The notes beneath the pieces were generated by a model that saw only the letters and a list, made by a program, of their open reading frames with translations, made no database searches and was not told where the DNA came from. Position numbers and translations under genes: made by a program. A stretch of 7,685 nucleotides of DNA from Gammaproteobacteria bacterium (GTDB lineage: Bacteria; Pseudomonadota; Gammaproteobacteria; Pseudomonadales; Azotimanducaceae): assembly GCA_030432795.1 (NCBI GenBank), contig JAUILW010000138.1, positions 1 to 7,685 on the forward strand, written 5' to 3'. Each line of letters opens with the position of its first letter. The first letter of the stretch is position 1. Shown here piece by piece: positions 1-4,429 of the stretch.

Positions 1-962
1 CCCTCGATCGTGAGGTGGATGTATCCCGTGGTGACGTCATTGTCAGCGCGCAATCCCCGTGTGAGGTGTCGGACCAGTTCGACGCGTCGATTGTGTGGAT
101 GGACGGTGAGCACGGCTTCGTTGGGCGCTCGTACTGGCTGATGATCGGCTCGAACCGGGTCAATGCGACCATTACGGACATTCGTTTCAAGTACAACATC
201 AACACGCTCGAGGAGCTGGGCAGCCGCGATCTGAGTCTGAATGACATCGGTCGCGTGACGTTGTCCTTCGATAAGGGTGTCCCCTTCGAGACGTACAGCG
301 ATTGTCCGGGGCTGGGTTCTTTCGTACTGATCGACCGCTACAGCTACCACACCGTTGCGGCCGGGATGATCAACTTCGCCCTTCGACGCGCAACGAACGT
401 GCACAAGCATAAGCTGACGGTAGACCGTCCGGCGCGTGAGAAGCTCAACGGCCACAAGGCGAAGATTATCTGGTTTACCGGCCTGTCAGGCTCTGGTAAG
501 TCGACGATCACCAACGCAGTAGAGCAGGTGCTGCATGCTCAGGGTGTGCGCACCTACGTGCTCGACGGCGACAACGTGCGTCATGGGCTCAATCGCGACC
601 TCGGCTTCACCGATGCAGACCGGGTTGAGAACATCCGCCGCATCGCTGAGGTGGGCAAGCTCATGGTTGATGCCGGTCTGGTGGTGCTCACCGCCTTCAT
701 CTCGCCTTTCCGCTCCGAGCGTGACATGGCGCGGGCGCTGTTTGAAGACGATCAGTTCGTAGAGGTATATCTGGACGTGCCTCTGGATGTGGCGGAGAGC
801 CGCGACCCGAAGGGCCTGTACAAGAAGGCCCGGCGTGGCGACCTGCCGCACTTCACCGGCATCGACAGCCCCTACGAGATTCCGGAGAAGCCGGAGCTGA
901 TCGTGCCCACCCACGAGCTCACTCTCGAGCAGTGCGTGGCGAAGGTGCTGGAGAAGATCTAG
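1..962 (+). CDS. cysNC: Bifunctional sulfate adenylyltransferase subunit 1 / adenylylsulfate kinase (CysNC), 3' part
   Basis: The gene is 5'-truncated by the window edge: the frame is open from base 3, so the GTG at 15 is not the true start. About 320 residues remain. The first ~130 are the last beta-barrel domain of CysN, the GTPase subunit that with CysD makes APS from sulfate and ATP. It ends in LIDRYSYHTVAAGMI, the usual CysN closing motif. Next comes a complete APS kinase (CysC) domain, which phosphorylates APS to PAPS in cytoplasmic sulfate assimilation. Its P-loop GLSGSGKST lies at 480-506. It is followed by DGDNVRHGLNRDLGF, then FISPFRSER with the serine (codon 702-704) that is phosphorylated in E. 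coli CysC. Near the end are RDPKGLYKKA and FTGIDSPYE. Nothing is missing from the kinase domain. cysD is expected just upstream, outside the window. The identification is very secure; only the GTPase domain is unseen. Confidence 0.97.
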   Translation, partial: LDREVDVSRGDVIVSAQSPCEVSDQFDASIVWMDGEHGFVGRSYWLMIGSNRVNATITDIRFKYNINTLEELGSRDLSLNDIGRVTLSFDKGVPFETYSDCPGLGSFVLIDRYSYHTVAAGMINFALRRATNVHKHKLTVDRPAREKLNGHKAKIIWFTGLSGSGKSTITNAVEQVLHAQGVRTYVLDGDNVRHGLNRDLGFTDADRVENIRRIAEVGKLMVDAGLVVLTAFISPFRSERDMARALFEDDQFVEVYLDVPLDVAESRDPKGLYKKARRGDLPHFTGIDSPYEIPEKPELIVPTHELTLEQCVAKVLEKI

Positions 963-964
963 CG

Positions 965-1006
965 TAGGGAGCATCTGAGCAAACGGAATTGATCAGAGGC
1001 TCCCTA
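965..1006. terminator. Hairpin between convergent cysNC and transporter genes, possible bidirectional terminator
   Basis: An 8 bp stem (TAGGGAGC at 965-972 with GCTCCCTA at 999-1006) is followed by an A/G mismatch. A further 5 bp stem (TCTGA at 974-978 with TCAGA at 993-997) closes a 14 nt loop. It begins three bases after the cysNC stop, and its last three bases are the stop codon of the minus-strand transporter. Neither strand has a clear T-run after the stem, so intrinsic termination is inferred from position and structure only. Confidence 0.5.
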
Positions 1007-2392
1007 TAATCGCGCGGCCAGCGCGGCGCGCACTTGTGCGTGCCGCGCTTCCGTGATTGGGTACTTCCAGGCGATCGCCGCGGCGACCAGGAAGAAGATC
1101 GACGGGAAGGTGGAGAACAGAAAGCGCAGGCCGAACAGTTCCGCCTCGCCGTTGTTCTCCGGTTTCACCGCGTCGAAGCCCACCCCGGCAAGCACCCACA
1201 TGGCGATCACGCCGCCCAGCGCCGCCGCCCCTTTCATGGCAAACGACCAGGTGGCGAAGAACTGGGCTGCCCGGTTTTCACCGGACTCGAGCTGATCCAC
1301 GTCGATCACATCTGCTTTCATGGAGTTAGGCAAGGCTGAAGAGAATCCGCCTGCTGAAATGCCCGTGGCGATGGTGATCGGCAGCATCCACCAGAACTCG
1401 CCGGGGCCTAACAGCAGATAGAACGGATGCGCGCAGGCGATCATGATCAGGGAGGTCAGGTAGGCGCGATGCTTGCCGACGCGGCTGGCGAAGCGCACCC
1501 ACAACGGAATCGACAGCAGATTCGACAGGTAGAAGAAACTCAGCATGTAGATCTCTTTGCCTTCCGCTCCGAGTACAAAGGCGATGAAGAACGCGTAGAG
1601 CGGTGTTGTGATGTTCAGGCCGATGCTGGCAACGGTGAAGGCGCTGATCAGCCGCACGAAGGCGGCGTTTTTCCACATGATGCGCAGCCCTTCCATGATG
1701 GGCACGCGGGTATCGACGCGGACTTCCGTTGGCGGTGTCTTTGTTACGGTGAGAAGGGTGCAAATCGGCATGATGAGCAGCATGGTGCTGCCGACCAGCA
1801 TGAGCACGACATCGGTGCCTTCCATAAGAAAGACGATGCCTGCCACTGCTGGGATGAGCTGTGCGGCCAGCTGCCCCACCACGCCGGCCTGAGCGCGCCA
1901 GCCTGTGACGCGTGAACGCTCGTGGTAGTCGGTAGAGAGTTCCGCCCCCCACGCGTAGTAGGGAATCAGCATCATGGTGGTGCCTACCGACAGCATCAGC
2001 ATCCACACGAACAGGTGCATGCCGCCTGCGCCCTCAGGCGGGAAAAACAGCTGATAGATCGACAGCATGAGAATGGGCGTGGAAGCCACCACCCACGGTC
2101 TACGATTTCCCCAGCGAGTTTTCGTTCGGTCGCTGATGTAGCCCATGAGCGGATCGGTCAGTACGTCGATGAGCCGCTGCACAAACAGGATCGTGCCGAT
2201 CAGCTCGAGGGACACGGCCATGTCGCTGGCGTAGAACCTCGGTATGAAGACGATCACCGGGAAGATGGACATCATCACCGGCATGTCCACGAGACTGTAG
2301 TAGAACAGCGTCGACCGGCTCAGCTTGCGGCCATCTGCCTGCCCGCCTGCCTGACCTTCCGCTTGCCCCTTTGCTTCGCCTTCCGCTTGCAC
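1004..2392 (-). CDS. GPH-family (MFS) sugar:cation symporter-like inner-membrane transporter
   Basis: The product is 462 residues, typical for the glycoside-pentoside-hexuronide:cation symporter family (MFS_2; relatives include MelB and XylP). It is hydrophobic throughout and consistent with about 12 membrane helices. The family signature after helix 2 is clear at residues 76-100: DVLTDPLMGYISDRT, then RWGNRRPW. A second typical stretch (ALPNSMKADVIDVDQLESG) lies in the second half. The start is GTG at 2390-2392, preceded by GAGGTGGGGA ending 6 nt upstream. The next methionine (residue 37) would remove part of helix 1, so GTG is preferred. Residues 2-21 are a hydrophilic tetrapeptide repeat not normal for the family. 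The gene is convergent with cysNC and divergent from the VOC gene. No catabolic gene adjoins it, so the substrate cannot be named; sugars, glycosides and other small organic solutes are all possible. Confidence 0.87.
   Translation of the reverse strand: MQAEGEAKGQAEGQAGGQADGRKLSRSTLFYYSLVDMPVMMSIFPVIVFIPRFYASDMAVSLELIGTILFVQRLIDVLTDPLMGYISDRTKTRWGNRRPWVVASTPILMLSIYQLFFPPEGAGGMHLFVWMLMLSVGTTMMLIPYYAWGAELSTDYHERSRVTGWRAQAGVVGQLAAQLIPAVAGIVFLMEGTDVVLMLVGSTMLLIMPICTLLTVTKTPPTEVRVDTRVPIMEGLRIMWKNAAFVRLISAFTVASIGLNITTPLYAFFIAFVLGAEGKEIYMLSFFYLSNLLSIPLWVRFASRVGKHRAYLTSLIMIACAHPFYLLLGPGEFWWMLPITIATGISAGGFSSALPNSMKADVIDVDQLESGENRAAQFFATWSFAMKGAAALGGVIAMWVLAGVGFDAVKPENNGEAELFGLRFLFSTFPSIFFLVAAAIAWKYPITEARHAQVRAALAARL
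2330..2389 (-). repeat. Five-copy 12 bp tandem repeat encoding [QE]A-x-G tetrapeptides
   Basis: Read on the minus strand, residues 2-21 of the transporter are QAEG, EAKG, QAEG, QAGG and QADG, encoded by five 12 bp units in exact register. The first unit (CAAGCGGAAGGC) and third (CAAGCGGAAGGT) differ by one base; the others are more diverged. The array is consistent with expansion by slippage. It places a flexible, polar cytoplasmic tail before the first membrane helix. Confidence 0.85.
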
Positions 2393-2454
2393 GAGCTATC
2401 CCCACCTCGCAAAGTAGCGCTTGAGTGTGCGTGAGTCGGAGTTGGGGGTAAATA
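2393..2454. promoter_or_regulatory. Divergent intergenic region between transporter and VOC genes
   Basis: These 62 bp must hold the translation signals, and probably the promoters, of both divergent genes. On the minus strand GAGGTGGGGA precedes the transporter GTG. On the plus strand GGGGGT (2444-2449) lies 5 nt before the VOC GTG. I find no convincing -35/-10 pair on either strand and no clear operator dyad. The region is too short for two independent promoters unless they overlap, which would allow shared control. Confidence 0.4.
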
Positions 2455-2913
2455 GTGATCGTCGGTATTCATCATGTAGCCATAGGCACGCCGGATCTCG
2501 AAGCGGCGCTGCACTTTTATCGCGATGGCCTGGGGTTCGAGGTGGTGCAGGAGAGCGAGTGGCACCGGGACAATCCCCGCGCCGATCGCGCCGTGGGGCT
2601 CAAGCAGGCCTCGGCGCGCATGGCGATGCTGAAGGCGCCAAACGCCTTCGTCGAGCTATGGGAGTATCGGGAGCCGCGGCCGCGTAACCTGGTGTCGGAT
2701 CCCAACGATCTGGGCTATCCGCACATGGCGTTGCAGGTGGAGGACATCCAGGCGGAATACGATCGCCTGAAAGCGCTCGGTATGCAGTTCGTTGCTGATG
2801 CGCCGGTGGACTTTGGTTCCGCGTCCGCCGTGTACGGGCGTGACCCGTTCGGCAACGTCATCGAGATCTACGAAATCCGCGACGCGGCGATTGCGCAGCT
2901 CAGTCGCGACTGA
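2455..2913 (+). CDS. VOC-superfamily metalloprotein (glyoxalase/bleomycin-resistance/dioxygenase fold)
   Basis: This is a 152-residue cytoplasmic protein with two beta-alpha-beta-beta-beta modules. Module 1 starts with IHHVAIGTPDLEAALHFYRDGLGFEVV and module 2 with PHMALQVEDIQAEYDRLKALGM. It ends in the family motif DPFGNVIEIYE. The four positions that bind the metal in this fold are all filled: His7, Glu67, His90 and Glu137. It is therefore probably an active metalloenzyme such as a lyase, epimerase, isomerase or dioxygenase. Similar single-domain proteins include glyoxalase I and methylmalonyl-CoA epimerase, but the sequence does not decide the reaction. The start is GTG at 2455 with GGGGGT 5 nt upstream; the conserved IHHV strand begins four residues later, so little else is possible. 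It is divergent from the GPH transporter and may share its regulation, a weak hint that the two handle the same compound. Confidence 0.88.
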   Translation: MIVGIHHVAIGTPDLEAALHFYRDGLGFEVVQESEWHRDNPRADRAVGLKQASARMAMLKAPNAFVELWEYREPRPRNLVSDPNDLGYPHMALQVEDIQAEYDRLKALGMQFVADAPVDFGSASAVYGRDPFGNVIEIYEIRDAAIAQLSRD

Positions 2914-2920
2914 GCTGCGC
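2893..2920. terminator. Perfect 28 bp palindrome at the convergent ends of the VOC and secreted-protein genes
   Basis: GCGCAGCTCAGTCG (2893-2906) is followed immediately by its exact reverse complement (2907-2920), with no mismatch. As RNA it would fold into a stem of about 12 bp with a CGCG or TCGCGA loop, from either strand. It covers the last codons and TGA stop (2911-2913) of the VOC gene and lies 8 bp beyond the stop of the minus-strand gene. There is no T-run on either side, so it is not a textbook intrinsic terminator. A bidirectional terminator or 3'-end RNA-stabilising hairpin is the likeliest role. Confidence 0.6.
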
Positions 2921-2928
2921 TGCCAATG

Positions 2929-3267
2929 TTACTGGCCGGCGACCTCGACGCGTACGCGTGTAGCCGGAGCAAACTGACCCGGCTCCACGCGGGCGCTCAG
3001 CACGCGGTGTGCAGGTCCCGTGGTTTCGCAGGCCATGCGCACGCGGCTCACCCCTTCTCGGGTCTGAGCGACACCGTTCAGGTAGTACGTGGTCGATTCG
3101 TCTGAAGCGTTGATGAGGTAATCGCGGTCGTGGTGCAAGCGCTGGGTGGCGGCCTCGAAGGCGCTGGCGCACTTCTCGTATCCACGCTGCTCGTAGAGCG
3201 TGCCCGCACTGGCGGTTCCGGCGATCAGGGCGAGTGGTACGGTGATTGCGGCGATTTTCTTGATCAT
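2929..3267 (-). CDS. Small secreted (periplasmic) protein of unknown function
   Basis: The product is 112 residues. Residues 1-21 form a classical Sec signal peptide: MIKK, then a hydrophobic core IAAITVPLALIAG, then ASA before a likely cut between Ala21 and Gly22. The mature ~91 residues are soluble and mostly polar. They contain exactly two cysteines (Cys33 in YEKC and Cys80 in RMACE), which could form a disulfide. The C-terminal half (STTYYLNGVAQTREGVSRVRMACE...) looks like a small beta-rich domain. I do not recognise a named family. The signal peptide has no lipobox cysteine, so it is not a lipoprotein. The start is well supported by AGGAG (3274-3278) 6 nt before ATG. The gene is divergent from a LysR regulator, across a gap with a LysR-type operator, which makes it the regulator's most likely target. 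Confidence 0.82.
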   Translation of the reverse strand: MIKKIAAITVPLALIAGTASAGTLYEQRGYEKCASAFEAATQRLHHDRDYLINASDESTTYYLNGVAQTREGVSRVRMACETTGPAHRVLSARVEPGQFAPATRVRVEVAGQ

Positions 3268-3273
3268 GGGTTT

Positions 3274-3278
3274 CTCCT
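3274..3278 (-). promoter_or_regulatory. Shine-Dalgarno site of the secreted-protein gene
   Basis: On the minus strand AGGAG stands 6 nt before the ATG at 3265-3267. It is the best ribosome-binding site in the window and fixes this start, in contrast to the weak site of the kinase gene. Confidence 0.8.
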
Positions 3279-3294
3279 GCGGGCTAAAAACGGT

Positions 3295-3323
3295 TTGGCA
3301 TTTCGTGTTACCTAAGGTAACGT
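3295..3323 (+). promoter_or_regulatory. Candidate promoter of the LysR regulator gene
   Basis: TTGGCA (3295-3300) and TAACGT (3318-3323) are 17 bp apart, the best spacing for a sigma-70 promoter, though the -10 box matches only three consensus bases. The LysR-type dyad at 3307-3321 would lie between and over these boxes, the arrangement expected for autorepression. A competing pair is TTGGAT (3331-3336) with TAGATG (3354-3359), also 17 bp apart. Neither is strong. Confidence 0.25.
3307..3321. promoter_or_regulatory. LysR-type operator (T-N11-A dyad)
   Basis: GTTACCT and AGGTAAC form a perfect 7 bp inverted repeat around a single A (3314). Bases 3308-3320 fit T-N11-A, the core signature of LysR-family binding sites, and the site lies between a LysR gene and its divergent neighbour. 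GTAACGT, taken from its right arm and flank (3317-3323), recurs at 3348-3354, exactly 31 bp (about three helical turns) away, as expected for the two half-tetramer contacts of a LysR protein. Confidence 0.6.
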
Positions 3324-3344
3324 CTCGGGATTGGATCGGGAATA

Positions 3345-3355
3345 TACGTAACGTA
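3345..3355. promoter_or_regulatory. Secondary dyad repeating part of the LysR operator
   Basis: TACGT and ACGTA form a 5 bp inverted repeat around one A (3350). The site contains GTAACGT, shared with the right half of the stronger dyad 31 bp upstream. It is probably the weaker, activation-type contact for the same regulator. Being short, it could also be a chance palindrome. Confidence 0.4.
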
Positions 3356-3394
3356 GATGCCCGATCTCAGCGATGTGCATGCCCGGGAGAGAGA

Positions 3395-4321
3395 ATGGTT
3401 GAGAGGGCCATTGCAGAGCCGGCCCATCCGGCCTACGGACTCGACTGGAATCTGGTGCGGTCCTTTGAAGCGGTGGCACGTGCAGGTTCCCTCGCTGGCG
3501 GCGCGCGTCTGCTCGGGATCGCTCATCCCACCATCGCTCGTCACGTACAGCATCTGGAGGAGCAGCTTGGCCTCACGCTGTTTGCCAGAGCCCAGCAGGG
3601 CCTGACGCTAAATGAGGCGGGGGAGAGCCTGCTGAGGGTGGCTGCGGCCATGCAGGAAAGTGCGCTGGCTTTTCAGAACGCCGCCGACTCGCTGGGAGAA
3701 CGCCCGGTTGCCAACGTCCGGCTCACCGTGCCGGAGATGCTCGCAGAGCTCATGCCGCACCTGGCGCTGCCTTCGATCGTTGGTCTTGAGGCCACCGCGC
3801 CGATCCTCGAAGTCATCGTGTCCAACGAGATCCTCAATCTGCTCAATCGTGAGGCGGACATCGCGCTGCGTCACGCACGCCCGACCCAGCAGGAGCTCAT
3901 TGCGCGCAAACTCGGCCATTTGCCGGTGGGGTTGTATGCCAGCCAGGACTATTTACAACAGCGCGGCCCGCTCGATTTTGACAACGTTGCGGATCATCGC
4001 TTTGTGGATGGTGCGCAGCGTGCACACCTGGTGAATGGCGCCCGCCGTGCCGGATTACATATCCCTGCCGATAGCGTTGTCTTCAAAAGCGATGCGGTGT
4101 CCTGTCAACGTGCTGCCATCGCGGCCGGGTGGGGCATTGGTGCGTTGCCTACCCTGCTGGCCGCCAGTGTCGATGGCCTGGTCAGCGCGATGGAATCCAC
4201 GACCCAGGTGCATCTGGAAGTCTGGCTCGTCGCTCGCCCTGAAGTACGAGACAACGCGCAGATGAAACGGGTGTACGACGGTGTGGGTGAAGCGTTGGCG
4301 CAGCAGCTGGTGGTTGGCTGA
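3395..4321 (+). CDS. LysR-family transcriptional regulator
   Basis: The product is 308 residues, the normal LysR length. Residues 17-76 are the N-terminal winged helix-turn-helix: WNLVRSFEAVARAGSL, then the recognition helix region HPTIARHVQHLEEQLG, then LFARAQQGLTLNEAG. A linker helix follows to about residue 98. From about residue 103 to the end is the periplasmic-binding-protein-like effector domain, with DIALRHARP, LPVGLYASQDYL and AAIAAGWGIGALP. The ATG at 3395 is chosen because GGGAGAG (3385-3391) sits just upstream and it gives the standard LysR N-terminus. An open frame runs back to 3200, but that adds about 65 residues unlike any LysR protein and overlaps the divergent gene and the operator. 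The effector is unknown. The likely targets are its own promoter and the divergent secreted-protein gene. Confidence 0.93.
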   Translation: MVERAIAEPAHPAYGLDWNLVRSFEAVARAGSLAGGARLLGIAHPTIARHVQHLEEQLGLTLFARAQQGLTLNEAGESLLRVAAAMQESALAFQNAADSLGERPVANVRLTVPEMLAELMPHLALPSIVGLEATAPILEVIVSNEILNLLNREADIALRHARPTQQELIARKLGHLPVGLYASQDYLQQRGPLDFDNVADHRFVDGAQRAHLVNGARRAGLHIPADSVVFKSDAVSCQRAAIAAGWGIGALPTLLAASVDGLVSAMESTTQVHLEVWLVARPEVRDNAQMKRVYDGVGEALAQQLVVG

Positions 4322-4429
4322 CGAAGTGGTCGCACCGACCAGCCTGATCGTGTGCATCACAGTTCATGCACCCTTGAGTTGGTGCCTGACATGGTAGGCT
4401 AGGCGCCGAGGGATTAACGGTTCAGCAGT
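4322..4429 (+). promoter_or_regulatory. Intergenic region before the kinase gene, with two inverted repeats
   Basis: Just after the LysR stop, TGGTCG (4327-4332) and CGACCA (4336-4341) form a 6 bp stem with a 3 nt loop. It has no following T-run, so it is at best a weak terminator for the regulator gene. Further on, GTGCAT (4352-4357) and ATGCAC (4366-4371) are perfect inverted repeats 8 bp apart, a possible operator. TTGAGT (4374-4379) could be a -35 box, but the only -10-like sequence, TAGGCT (4395-4400), is at a poor 15 bp spacing. The kinase ATG has no good ribosome-binding site: the nearest purine run, GAGGGA, lies about 15 nt upstream. Confidence 0.35.

Noticed and set aside
486..974. 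162-codon minus-strand open frame opposite the APS kinase domain
   Set aside because: It is antisense to a fully conserved enzyme domain and has no motif of its own.
1326..2006. 226-codon minus-strand open frame inside the transporter gene
   Set aside because: It is a +1 shifted reading of the transporter on the same strand, rich in His and Arg, with no recognisable features.
2900..3172. 90-codon minus-strand open frame overlapping the secreted-protein gene
   Set aside because: It is out of frame with a gene that has a signal peptide and strong ribosome-binding site, and its composition is Arg/Pro-rich.
3200..3394. Upstream extension of the LysR coding frame, starting at 3200
   Set aside because: The extra ~65 residues do not resemble a LysR N-terminus and overlap the signal-peptide end of the divergent gene and the operator. 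The ATG at 3395 has a ribosome-binding site and gives the standard length.
4351..4361. Possible CRP-like site (TGTG...CACA) upstream of the kinase
   Set aside because: The half-sites are only 3 bp apart, far from the spacing of a CRP site.
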